Positions 1-5,671 of a DNA stretch of 12,816 nt are shown here, piece after piece. Where the stretch lies: contig CAKUGA010000035.1 in the NCBI GenBank assembly GCA_934654515.1, positions 1-12,816 on the forward strand. The letters run 5' to 3'. The stretch comes from an uncultured Collinsella sp. GTDB lineage: Bacteria > Actinomycetota > Coriobacteriia > Coriobacteriales > Coriobacteriaceae. Each line of letters opens with the position of its first letter. The stretch's first letter is position 1. Position numbers and translations under genes: made by a program. The notes beneath the pieces are model-generated. The model was not told the origin of the DNA and did not search any database. It saw nothing but the letters and a program-made list of their open reading frames with translations.

Positions 1-1
1 G

Positions 2-76
2 CCCTCCGCCGAGCTCTCCCGCGGCCGCGGCGGCCCGCGCTGCATGAGCATGCCCTTCTGGCGCGAGGACCTCTAA
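2..76 (+). CDS. arcA: Arginine deiminase, C-terminal end (partial)
   Basis: Only the last 24 codons and the TAA stop lie in the window; the frame is open through the left edge. The tail contains GRGGPRCMSMPFWREDL, the typical end of Gram-positive arginine deiminases. The Cys of GGPRCMSMP (codon 41-43) is the family's catalytic nucleophile. The enzyme hydrolyses arginine to citrulline and ammonia in the cytoplasm, the first step of the arginine deiminase pathway. The next gene, ornithine carbamoyltransferase, is the second step, which supports the call despite the short fragment. The two genes are 105 bp apart on the same strand and are probably cotranscribed. Confidence 0.9.
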   Translation, partial: PSAELSRGRGGPRCMSMPFWREDL

Positions 77-88
77 GTCTTTCCGTTT

Positions 89-137
89 CCGGTGCGGTCT
101 CCCTACAACCGCACCGGTTTCGCCCGTCAAACGGGCG
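89..137 (+). other. Two tandem hairpins between arcA and arcB
   Basis: Two perfect inverted repeats lie between the genes. The first pairs 89-98 with 108-117 (10 bp, 9-nt loop). The second pairs 121-127 with 131-137 (7 bp, 3-nt loop). Neither is followed by a real T run (only TTT at 118-120), so they do not look like an efficient intrinsic terminator. Inference: they are RNA structures that set mRNA processing or stability between the two cistrons, or a partial attenuator. The arcB ribosome binding site lies about 35 nt after the second hairpin and is not part of it. Confidence 0.5.
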
Positions 138-181
138 ACACTAATACTTACGTAATTCATTTCTTCGAAAGGAAACGAACC

Positions 182-1177
182 ATGGGTGTTAACCTCTCCG
201 GCCGTAGCTTCCTCAAGCTCCTCGACCTCACCACTGAGGAGATCGAGTACCTGCTCAAGCTCTCCAAGAACTTCAAGGACATGAAGCGCGCTGGCGTTCC
301 GCACCGCTATCTCGAGGGCAAGAACATCGTTCTGCTCTTCCAGAAGACCTCCACTCGTACCCGCTGCGCCTTCGAGGTCGGCGGCATGGATCTGGGCATG
401 GGCGTCACCTACCTCGATCCGGGTTCGTCGCAGATGGGCAAGAAGGAGTCCATCGAGGATACCGCCCGCGTTCTCGGCCGCATGTATGACGGCATCGAGT
501 TCCGTGGCTTTGCCCAGGACGACGTCGAGGAGCTCGCTGCTAAGTCCGGCGTGCCCGTGTGGAACGGCCTGACCACTGAGTGGCATCCCACCCAGATGCT
601 CGCCGACATCCTGACCGTCCAGGAGAACTTCAACTACGACATCAAGGGCAAGACCCTCGTCTTCATGGGCGACTGCAAGAACAACGTTGCTCGCTCCCTC
701 ATGGTCGTCTGCTCCAAGCTCGGCATGAACTTCGTGGCCTGCGGCCCCGAGGAGTGCATGCCCGCCGATGACGTCATCGAGGCCTGCAAGCCCATCGCTG
801 AGGCCAACGGCTGCACCATCAAGCTGACCACTGACGTCAAGGACGGCGTCACCGGTGCCGACGTTCTCTACACCGACGTGTGGGTCTCCATGGGCGAGCC
901 CGACGAGGTTTGGGCCGAGCGCATCGCCCAGCTCACCCCGTATCGTGTCACCTCCGAGGTCATGGCTATGGCCAATCCGGGTGCCATCTTCCTGCACTGC
1001 CTGCCTAGCTTCCACGACACCAACACCACTATTGGCGCCGAGAAGTGCGAGCAGTTCGGCATCACCGAGCAGGAGGTCACCGACGAGGTCTTCGAGAGCC
1101 CCGCTTCCAAGGTCTTCGACGAGGCCGAGAACCGCATGCACACCATCAAGGCTGTCATGTACGCCACGCTCAAGTAA
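182..1177 (+). CDS. arcB: Ornithine carbamoyltransferase, catabolic
   Basis: A 331-aa protein of normal family length. It catalyses transfer of the carbamoyl group between carbamoyl phosphate and ornithine/citrulline. In this context the direction is citrulline breakdown to ornithine and carbamoyl phosphate. Visible motifs: carbamoyl-phosphate loop STRTR at residues 57-61, HPTQ at 135-138, ornithine-loop DVWVSMGE at 232-239, and the active-site HCLP at 272-275. The frame is open 30 codons further upstream (to 92), but the start at 182 is preferred: AAAGGAAA lies about 8 nt upstream, the arcA-arcB hairpins fill the upstream part, and MGVNLSGRSFLKLLD is the usual N-terminus. The codon choice is strongly biased (CTC, GCC, AAG), which suggests high expression. 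A terminator follows directly. An anabolic ArgF role cannot be excluded by sequence, but the arcA neighbour argues for ArcB. Confidence 0.95.
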   Translation: MGVNLSGRSFLKLLDLTTEEIEYLLKLSKNFKDMKRAGVPHRYLEGKNIVLLFQKTSTRTRCAFEVGGMDLGMGVTYLDPGSSQMGKKESIEDTARVLGRMYDGIEFRGFAQDDVEELAAKSGVPVWNGLTTEWHPTQMLADILTVQENFNYDIKGKTLVFMGDCKNNVARSLMVVCSKLGMNFVACGPEECMPADDVIEACKPIAEANGCTIKLTTDVKDGVTGADVLYTDVWVSMGEPDEVWAERIAQLTPYRVTSEVMAMANPGAIFLHCLPSFHDTNTTIGAEKCEQFGITEQEVTDEVFESPASKVFDEAENRMHTIKAVMYATLK

Positions 1178-1192
1178 GAGCATCTTGCATCT

Positions 1193-1230
1193 CGCTCGGG
1201 GTGTATTGCTGCACACCCCGAGCGGTTTTA
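1193..1230 (+). terminator. Intrinsic terminator after arcB
   Basis: A perfect 12-bp stem, 1193-1204 (CGCTCGGGGTGT) with 1213-1224, has an 8-nt loop and is followed by GTTTTA. It begins 16 nt after the arcB stop. It would end or strongly reduce transcription before the membrane carrier gene, so that gene either has its own promoter or receives read-through. Confidence 0.85.
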
Positions 1231-1240
1231 TCTGGTAATA

Positions 1241-1291
1241 ATCTCGCATCAAGCGGCAGGCACGGCACGGAAGAGCCGCTTCGGGCGAGAT
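1241..1291 (+). promoter_or_regulatory. Structured leader before the YfcC-type carrier gene
   Basis: A two-tier inverted repeat. The outer arms 1241-1247 and 1285-1291 (ATCTCGC/GCGAGAT) pair over 7 bp, a 3x3 internal loop follows, and the inner arms 1251-1257 and 1275-1281 (AAGCGGC/GCCGCTT) pair over 7 bp around a 17-nt loop. No T run follows, so it is not an intrinsic terminator. It lies 34 bp before the chosen start codon. Just upstream is AATAAT (1237-1242), a 5/6 match to a -10 element but with no convincing -35. Whether this is a transcribed RNA structure or a protein operator cannot be told from sequence. It matches no riboswitch class that I recognise. Confidence 0.4.
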
Positions 1292-1324
1292 CAGTAAATG
1301 ATTTATGAAGGGGGGATGAGAACT

Positions 1325-2803
1325 ATGACTGAGACCGCTAAGAAAAAGCGCGGTATGCCTTCATCGTTCACCATTCTTCTTGCTCTGCTGGCAATTGTTG
1401 CGATTGTTACCGTTATCGTCTCCGGCACGTCCGGCGGCGAGGTTACCGCTGCCCGCTTGAGCGATTTCTGCACCGCCCCGGTTAAGGGCTTCGCTGACGC
1501 TCTGCCCGTCTGCCTCTTCGTTATGATCCTGGGCGGCTTCCTCGGCATGATGACCGAGACCGGCGCCCTGGACAACGGCATTGCCGTTCTGGTGCAGAAG
1601 CTTAAGGGCAACGAGATCATGCTCATTCCTGTTCTTATGCTCATCTTCTCCCTCGGTGGTACCACCTATGGTATGTGCGAGGAGACCGTTCCCTTCTATG
1701 CCCTGCTCGCCGCTACCATGATGGCCGCCGGCTTCGACCCCATGGTCGGCGCCGCTACCGTCCTGCTCGGCGCTGGCTGCGGCTGCCTCGGCTCCACGGT
1801 TAACCCGTTCGCCGTCGGCGCGGCCGTCGACGCTCTGACCGGCGTTGACATCGCTGTGAACCAGTCCATCATCATCGGCCTCGGCGCCGTCCTGTGGATT
1901 GTCACCACCGCTATGTCGATCGTCTTTGTGATGAGCTATGCCAAGAAGGTCAAGGCAGACAAGGGTTCCACCATCCTGTCGATGCAGGAGCTTAAGGACG
2001 CCGAAGAGGCTCATGGCAAGGCTGCTTCCGAGGTTCACAAGGAGGTCAAGCTCACCGGTCGTCAGAAGGGTGTTCTGATCGCCTTCGCATTCACCTTCGT
2101 CGTCATGATCGTCGGCTTCATCCCGCTGGCTGACCTCAACGAGGGCGTCGCCAACTTCTTTGACGCTGGCGCTGTCTACGACGCCGACGGTAACGCCGTC
2201 GTCCAGGGCTGGTCTGCCCTGATCACCGGCCTGCCCATTGGCCAGTGGTACTTCGACGAGGCTTCCACCTGGTTCTTCCTCATGGCTATCCTGATCGGTA
2301 TCATCGGTGGCCTGTCCGAGAAGCAGATCGTTAACACCTTCATCACCGGCGCTGCCGACATGATGTCCGTTGTTCTCGTCATCGCCCTCGCCCGTGGTAT
2401 CTCCGTCCTCATGGCTAGCACCGGCCTCGACGTCTACGTCCTCGACGCTGCCGCCAACGCTCTGGCTGGCCTGTCCGGCGTGATCTTCGCTCCCATGAGC
2501 TTCCTGGTCTACTTCGGCCTGTCCTTCCTGATCCCCTCGACCTCTGGTATGGCTACCGTCTCCATGCCCATCATGGGACCGCTGGCTGTTAAGCTCGGCT
2601 TCTCGCCCGAGGTCATGGTCATGATCTTCTCCGCCGCCATCGGTGTCGTGAACCTGTTCACCCCGACCTCCGGCGCCATCATGGGCGGTCTCGCCCTGGC
2701 CAAGATCGAGTGGACGACCTGGCTCAAGTTTGCCCTTAAGCTGATCGTCGCTCTCTCCGTCGTCTGCGCCGTCATCCTGACCATCGCCTGCGTGATGCTC
2801 TAA
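1325..2803 (+). CDS. YfcC/DcuC-family membrane carrier, probable arginine/ornithine antiporter
   Basis: A 492-aa polytopic membrane protein with about a dozen hydrophobic segments. The first is at residues 14-33 after a basic N-terminus (AKKKRG), and there is a charged cytoplasmic-type linker near 215-250. Motifs typical of the YfcC/DcuC-like family: GGTTYGMCEETVPFY (111-125), STVNPF (157-162), IPSTSGMAT (403-411) and TPTSGAIMGG (446-455). YfcC-like proteins are annotated as basic amino acid antiporters and often sit in arginine deiminase loci. The neighbouring arcA-arcB makes arginine/ornithine exchange the best inference; the substrate is not proven by sequence. The start at 1325 was chosen because AAGGGGGG (1308-1315) lies 9 nt upstream. 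In-frame ATGs at 1298 and 1316 are poorly placed relative to it, and the 1316 ATG abuts it. A terminator separates the gene from arcB and another follows it. Confidence 0.85.
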   Translation: MTETAKKKRGMPSSFTILLALLAIVAIVTVIVSGTSGGEVTAARLSDFCTAPVKGFADALPVCLFVMILGGFLGMMTETGALDNGIAVLVQKLKGNEIMLIPVLMLIFSLGGTTYGMCEETVPFYALLAATMMAAGFDPMVGAATVLLGAGCGCLGSTVNPFAVGAAVDALTGVDIAVNQSIIIGLGAVLWIVTTAMSIVFVMSYAKKVKADKGSTILSMQELKDAEEAHGKAASEVHKEVKLTGRQKGVLIAFAFTFVVMIVGFIPLADLNEGVANFFDAGAVYDADGNAVVQGWSALITGLPIGQWYFDEASTWFFLMAILIGIIGGLSEKQIVNTFITGAADMMSVVLVIALARGISVLMASTGLDVYVLDAAANALAGLSGVIFAPMSFLVYFGLSFLIPSTSGMATVSMPIMGPLAVKLGFSPEVMVMIFSAAIGVVNLFTPTSGAIMGGLALAKIEWTTWLKFALKLIVALSVVCAVILTIACVML

Positions 2804-2868
2804 GTACCCAACGGGTACCCCACGGAAACCTTGACGATCCTGTAAGGGATCACCTGGTCATCGTCTGT

Positions 2869-2889
2869 CCGGTGGGGTAAACCCACCGG
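2869..2889 (+). other. Hairpin in the 3' end of the carrier transcript
   Basis: Arms 2869-2876 (CCGGTGGG) and 2882-2889 (CCCACCGG) pair perfectly over 8 bp with a 5-nt loop. A smaller hairpin, GTACCC/GGGTAC at 2804-2809/2813-2818, starts directly at the carrier gene's stop codon. Both lie between that stop and the intrinsic terminator at 2906, so they would form in the 3' untranslated RNA. A role in mRNA 3' protection is an inference. Confidence 0.45.
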
Positions 2890-2905
2890 TAGACTCCTAC
2901 CTTTA

Positions 2906-2944
2906 GCCCCCTCCCGTTCCGTGCGCGGGAGGGGGCGTCTTTTT
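2906..2944 (+). terminator. Intrinsic terminator after the carrier gene
   Basis: A perfect 11-bp G/C stem, 2906-2916 with 2926-2936 (GCCCCCTCCCG/CGGGAGGGGGC), with a 9-nt loop, followed by GTCTTTTT. It lies 103 nt after the stop codon and is the first convincing terminator for the carrier transcript. Confidence 0.88.
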
Positions 2945-2972
2945 GTTCCGCGGTTTTACCAAACCGCGGAAC
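2945..2972 (+). other. Perfect 12-bp-stem hairpin directly after the terminator
   Basis: Arms 2945-2956 (GTTCCGCGGTTT) and 2961-2972 (AAACCGCGGAAC) are perfectly complementary with the 4-nt loop TACC. It starts at the base after the T run of the preceding terminator and has no T run of its own. It could be a back-up structure or a palindromic protein-binding site; nothing in the sequence decides this. Confidence 0.5.
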
Positions 2973-2985
2973 CGGTCGACGCTGC

Positions 2986-3085
2986 ACGGGCACCAGAGCG
3001 ACAACTTGTCATTCAAAGAGGCCGGCATGACCAAAAGGTCTATGCCGGCCTCTTTTTATGCCAATTTGTTCGCTCTGGAGCCCGT
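2986..3085. repeat. 100-bp imperfect palindrome with a terminator at its core
   Basis: The outer arms are 2986-3008 and 3063-3085. The left arm begins ACGGGCACCAGAGCGACAA. The reverse complement of the right arm begins ACGGGCTCCAGAGCGAACAA, so they differ by one substitution and one inserted base over that stretch. Between the arms sits the perfect terminator stem at 3015-3055. The right arm is also the beginning of the first of three direct repeats, so the left arm is an inverted copy of that repeat's first 19-20 bp. It resembles small palindromic intergenic elements (REP- or MITE-like), but no transposase or target duplication was seen. Confidence 0.5.
3015..3057 (+). terminator. Strong, possibly bidirectional intrinsic terminator without an adjacent gene
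   Basis: The 14-bp arms 3015-3028 (AAAGAGGCCGGCAT) and 3042-3055 are perfectly complementary. An inner GACC/GGTC pair follows after a 1-nt bulge (3041), with loop AAAA. The 3' side runs into TCTTTTT and the 5' side has AAA, so it could stop transcription from both directions. The terminator at 2906-2944 already ends the upstream gene, and no ORF lies between them. It either backs that terminator up, ends a short unrecognised transcript, or belongs to a mobile palindromic repeat. Confidence 0.8.
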
Positions 3086-3129
3086 TCGCTGACTTATGCT
3101 CATCCTGCGGCGCTGCCATTGTTGGGGCA
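3066..3129. repeat. Degenerate direct repeat, copy 1
   Basis: 64 bp, starting TTGTTCGCTCTGGAGCCCGT and ending ATTGTTGGGGCA. It aligns without gaps to copy 3 (3249-3312) with about 50 of 64 identical bases. Its first 20 bp form the right arm of the palindrome around the terminator at 3015-3057. Confidence 0.65.
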
Positions 3130-3175
3130 AAGGTGTCAGATTGCTTTGCGCCATGCCCTCCTCTTTCGCGTCAGA

Positions 3176-3238
3176 TTGCCGCTCTGGCGGGCTTTCGCTG
3201 GCTTATGCTCAACCTGCGACGTTCCCCTTGTTGGTGCA
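3176..3238. repeat. Degenerate direct repeat, copy 2
   Basis: 63 bp, starting TTGCCGCTCTGGCGGGCTTT and ending CTTGTTGGTGCA. It shares with copy 1 the blocks CGCTCTGG, TTCGCTG, CTTATGCTCA and CCTGCG. The spacing to copy 1 is 110 bp and to copy 3 is 73 bp; neither is a multiple of three, so copy 2 is out of frame with the others. A short duplicate, TCAGATTGC, also occurs at 3136-3144 and 3171-3179. Confidence 0.6.
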
Positions 3239-3248
3239 GGGGGGTAGC

Positions 3249-3312
3249 TTGCTCGCTCTGGTGCCCGTTCGCTGGCTTTGGCTCTGCCTGTGACGTTTTC
3301 ATTGTTGGTGCT
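3249..3312. repeat. Degenerate direct repeat, copy 3
   Basis: 64 bp, starting TTGCTCGCTCTGGTGCCCGT and ending ATTGTTGGTGCT. Its first 20 bp match the reverse complement of 2986-3004 except for one inserted base, the best arm match in the field. Differences from copy 1 fall on all three codon positions of the only shared open frame, so there is no sign of selection on a protein. Confidence 0.65.
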
Positions 3313-3424
3313 GAGTGCCTTGTTTCCCGCCACAAATTAGCTATCCCGGGTCCCCAGTGGTCGCGGTGGGCGTGTTTGGTTGGTGCCTGTTGATGGTCTG
3401 GGTATCGGGGAGGGCGGGCTCCGT

Positions 3425-3465
3425 TATAATCGCGTAGGAACTTAATTTACGAAACGGGACGGGAG
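3425..3465 (+). promoter_or_regulatory. Promoter -10 and ribosome binding site of the DUF1846 gene
   Basis: A perfect -10 hexamer TATAAT lies at 3425-3430, which would start transcription near 3437. No good -35 is seen at the 17-bp distance (GTATCG at 3402-3407); TTGATG at 3390-3395 is too far. The ribosome binding site GGGAG at 3461-3465 is 6 nt before the ATG at 3472. Confidence 0.6.
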
Positions 3466-3471
3466 CCATAC

Positions 3472-4953
3472 ATGCGCCAGGGTTTCGACAACGCGAAGTA
3501 TATCGAGCTGCAGGCTGCTCACATTAAGGAGCGCATCTCGCAGTTTGGCGGCAAACTGTATTTGGAGTTTGGCGGCAAACTGTTTGACGACTATCACGCG
3601 AGCCGCGTGCTGCCGGGTTTTGAGCCGGATAGCAAGTTCCGCATGCTCAAGAGCATCGCCGACGACGTTGAGGTCATCATCGCGATCAACGCGAACCACA
3701 TCGAGAAGAACAAGGCCCGTGGCGACCTGGGCATTACCTATGACGAGGACGTGCTGCGTCTGGTTGACCTGTTCCGAGGCAACGGTTTTGCCGTCGCGGC
3801 TGTGGTCATCACCCAGTATGCCGGCCAGCCTGCTGCCGACGTGTTCCGTAATCGCCTGAACGCGCTCGGTATTCCCGCCAAGCTGCATTATCCCATCGAG
3901 GGGTATCCGCACGATGTCGATCTGATCGTGTCCGACGACGGCTATGGCAAGAACGAGTTTGTCGAGACCACCCGACCGCTCGTTGTCGTGACGGCGCCCG
4001 GCCCTGGCTCGGGCAAGCTCGCCACTTGCCTGTCTCAGCTCTATCACGAGCACAAGCACGGTACCGCCGCCGGCTATGCCAAGTTCGAGACCTTCCCGGT
4101 CTGGAATCTTCCTCTGACGCATCCGGTCAATATTGCCTACGAGGCCGCCACGGCTGACCTCGACGACGCCAATATCATCGATTCGTTCCACCTTGAGGCC
4201 TACAACAAGACCACGGTCAACTACAACCGCGACGTCGAGGCCTTCCCGGTAGTCCGTGCCCTGATGGAAAAGATCCTGGGCAAGAGCCCCTACCAGAGCC
4301 CTACGGACATGGGCGTCAATATGGTCGGCTTTGCCATCACCGATGACGATGCCTGCCGCGACGCTTCCAAGATGGAGATCGTCCGCCGCTACTTTACCGC
4401 GGTCGAAAATGTGCGCCGTACCGGCGTGGGCGATGAGCAAGTCGACCGTCTCAAGATTATTATGAAGAAAGCCGGCATCGATAAGAACTACTCACCGGCG
4501 CGCTCGGCGGCCCTCACCAGGGAGCAGCTGACGGGTGGTCCCGTGGGTGCCATGGTCATGCCCGATGGCTCCGTGGTGACCGGTAAGACCTCCACGCGCC
4601 TGGGCGCCGCAAGTTCGCTCATTATGAACGCCCTCAAGCATGTCTCGGGCGTCGACCTTGAGCTCGAGGTCATTAGCGATGAGGCGATCGAGCCCATCAG
4701 CAAGCTCAAGACGCATTTCCTGGGCAGCAAAAACCCGCGCCTCCACACCGACGAGACGCTTATGGCGCTGTCGATCACCTCGGCCACGAGTGAGACGGCC
4801 GCTCGCGTCCTTTCGGGCCTGGAGCAGCTGCGCGGTTGCGACGCCTTCTTTAGCGTGATTATCTCGCCGACGGACGAGACGGTACTGCGCAAGTTGGGCA
4901 TCAACGTGTGCTGCGAGCCCAAGTTTGAACGCCGCGGTTTCTTCCATCGCTAA
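3472..4953 (+). CDS. DUF1846 family protein
   Basis: A 493-aa cytoplasmic protein of the usual length for this family (Pfam DUF1846), present in many Firmicutes and Actinobacteria; its biochemical function is not established to my knowledge. Recognised by family-wide blocks: GKLYLEFGGKLFDDYHASRV (27-46), INANHIEKNKARGDLG (72-87), VITQYAGQPAAD (112-123), VTAPGPGSGKLATC (173-186), FPVWNLPLTHPVN and SPTDMGVNMVGFAITDDD. GPGSGK at 177-182 resembles a P-loop and hints at nucleotide binding, an inference only. The C-terminal part has a conserved LGSKNPRLHTDE block. No membrane segment or signal peptide is seen. The gene is a single transcription unit with its own promoter and terminator. The 5' end has an 18-base exact duplication (3542-3559 and 3566-3583) encoding FGGKL twice, each copy self-complementary. 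Confidence 0.93.
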   Translation: MRQGFDNAKYIELQAAHIKERISQFGGKLYLEFGGKLFDDYHASRVLPGFEPDSKFRMLKSIADDVEVIIAINANHIEKNKARGDLGITYDEDVLRLVDLFRGNGFAVAAVVITQYAGQPAADVFRNRLNALGIPAKLHYPIEGYPHDVDLIVSDDGYGKNEFVETTRPLVVVTAPGPGSGKLATCLSQLYHEHKHGTAAGYAKFETFPVWNLPLTHPVNIAYEAATADLDDANIIDSFHLEAYNKTTVNYNRDVEAFPVVRALMEKILGKSPYQSPTDMGVNMVGFAITDDDACRDASKMEIVRRYFTAVENVRRTGVGDEQVDRLKIIMKKAGIDKNYSPARSAALTREQLTGGPVGAMVMPDGSVVTGKTSTRLGAASSLIMNALKHVSGVDLELEVISDEAIEPISKLKTHFLGSKNPRLHTDETLMALSITSATSETAARVLSGLEQLRGCDAFFSVIISPTDETVLRKLGINVCCEPKFERRGFFHR

Positions 4954-4987
4954 GTTTGAAGCACCGCGGTAATTGCAGTGCATTTTG

Positions 4988-5020
4988 GCCGTATCGGGTT
5001 AGCGCCCGGTACGGCTTTTT
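4988..5020 (+). terminator. Intrinsic terminator after the DUF1846 gene
   Basis: Arms 4988-4998 (GCCGTATCGGG) and 5005-5015 (CCCGGTACGGC) form an 11-bp stem with one G-T pair and a 6-nt loop, followed by TTTTT. It begins 34 nt after the stop codon. Confidence 0.88.
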
Positions 5021-5081
5021 GATCAATAAAGCGTCTATTTCGGCGAAAAATAGCTGTTTACCTGCCTAGAAACAATTTGAG

Positions 5082-5097
5082 CGGTATACAATAACCG
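5082..5097 (+). promoter_or_regulatory. Possible -10 region upstream of the winged-helix gene
   Basis: TATACAAT at 5085-5092 gives a 5/6 match to the -10 consensus (TACAAT). It is framed by the short dyad CGGT (5082-5085)/ACCG (5094-5097). No -35 is convincing. The start codon is 118 bp further on, leaving a leader of about 110 nt with two tiny ORFs (10 and 17 codons, from 5120 and 5127) whose role is unknown. Confidence 0.3.
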
Positions 5098-5209
5098 TAA
5101 CTGTTTCATCCTTAGCGGGATGCCGCATGATGGATATTACCTGCCATCGTGAGGTGTGTCGGTCGCGCACGGCGCGTTAGATGCTCGTGCTCGGTTTGAG
5201 GAGGCTGCT

Positions 5210-5548
5210 ATGGCGGGCAAGGGTCGTGCGAGTGTTAACGATATGAAGCGTGTCGAGGTGCTGGTGTTGATGGAGATCGACCAGCAAACCGAAGACAATG
5301 GCGGGCCGTATGGTTTCTCGCGCAAAACGCTTGCCGAGCGCGTGGGGGTTTCGCCGTATCGTGCCCGCGCCGCAATCGATCGCTTGGATTCCGAAGGTAT
5401 GATTGATGTCGTCTCGCGTTATAGCGACGACGGCGGTCAGCTTGCAAATGGCATTTGCCTCACCGAACGTGGTGAGTGGTATCTTGAGGGCGTCCGTACT
5501 GGCATGCTCGTTCAAGAAATGCTTGAGGACGAGGTTGCTGATCGATAG
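5210..5548 (+). CDS. Small winged-helix DNA-binding protein
   Basis: A 112-aa protein. Helix-turn-helix: FSRKTLAERVGVSPYRARAAIDRLDSEGM spans residues 36-64, with recognition helix SPYRARAAIDRL (48-59). The wing follows as IDVVSRYSDDGGQLANGICLTE (65-86), then WYLEGVRTGML and an acidic tail. This layout fits small MarR/PadR/GntR-like winged-helix regulators, but I cannot assign a subfamily or target. The start at 5210 was chosen because GAGGAGG (5198-5204) lies 5 nt upstream. An in-frame GTG at 5156 would add 18 residues but has no spaced ribosome binding site. The gene stands alone between two terminators. It may regulate itself through the dyad over its own -10, or the pyrG promoter palindrome downstream; both are guesses. 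Confidence 0.75.
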   Translation: MAGKGRASVNDMKRVEVLVLMEIDQQTEDNGGPYGFSRKTLAERVGVSPYRARAAIDRLDSEGMIDVVSRYSDDGGQLANGICLTERGEWYLEGVRTGMLVQEMLEDEVADR

Positions 5549-5572
5549 CAGCATGTAACCCTTGCCATAGCG

Positions 5573-5604
5573 ACGCCGCCTGGGAAACCGGGAGGCGTTT
5601 TGTT
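5573..5604 (+). terminator. Intrinsic terminator after the winged-helix gene
   Basis: Arms 5573-5583 (ACGCCGCCTGG) and 5588-5598 (CCGGGAGGCGT) pair with one mismatch and one G-T pair around a GAAA tetraloop, followed by TTTGTTT. It separates this gene from pyrG. Confidence 0.8.
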
Positions 5605-5639
5605 TCAAGATTGAGAAATGCAATCGCACGCGAGAAAAA

Positions 5640-5671
5640 TTGCGGACGGTCCGCGGCGCGAGTATTACAAT
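5640..5671 (+). promoter_or_regulatory. pyrG promoter with a palindrome in its spacer
   Basis: The proposed -35 is TTGCGG (5640-5645) and the proposed -10 is TACAAT (5666-5671). The spacer is 20 bp, or 17 bp if TATTAC (5663-5668) is used. A perfect dyad GCGGAC-G-GTCCGC covers 5642-5654, overlapping the -35 and spacer, a usual place for a repressor site. Downstream, CCCGTA (5677-5682) can pair with TACGGG (5703-5708) in the leader, about 20 nt before the start codon. No intrinsic attenuator is seen. Confidence 0.45.

Larger units (their letters stand above)
2804..3471 (+). other. 668-bp gene-free region: hairpins, terminators, degenerate repeats, promoter
   Basis: No credible gene lies here. 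Overlapping open frames at 2921-3393 on the + strand lack ribosome binding sites and overlap in several frames. The contents, in order, are: short hairpins (2804-2818 and 2869-2889), a terminator (2906-2944), a perfect 12-bp-stem hairpin (2945-2972), an isolated terminator (3015-3057) flanked by inverted arms, three imperfect direct repeats (3066-3312), and the promoter of the DUF1846 gene near 3425. The base composition at 3240-3420 is rich in G and T on the + strand, unlike the flanking genes. Confidence 0.75.

Noticed and set aside
92..181. 30-codon N-terminal extension of arcB
   Set aside because: It would translate through the hairpin pair, has no ribosome binding site, and is absent from normal ornithine carbamoyltransferases. 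The 182 start has a clear site.
3066..3312. CRISPR-like array
   Set aside because: The repeats are 63-64 bp, only about 78% alike, unevenly spaced (110 and 73 bp) and not palindromic in the CRISPR manner, and no cas gene is present.
2921..3393. Three overlapping + strand ORFs (65-111 aa), some Cys-rich with an LW-PFA-like repeat
   Set aside because: No ribosome binding sites; they run through terminators and repeats. Repeat copy 2 is in a different frame, and copy differences are spread over all codon positions.
3442..4440. 332-aa open frame on the - strand opposite the DUF1846 gene
   Set aside because: It is a complementary shadow of a conserved gene, with no family motif and no start signal.
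5156..5209. GTG start adding 18 residues to the winged-helix protein
   Set aside because: There is no properly spaced ribosome binding site, whereas GAGGAGG sits 5 nt before ATG 5210.
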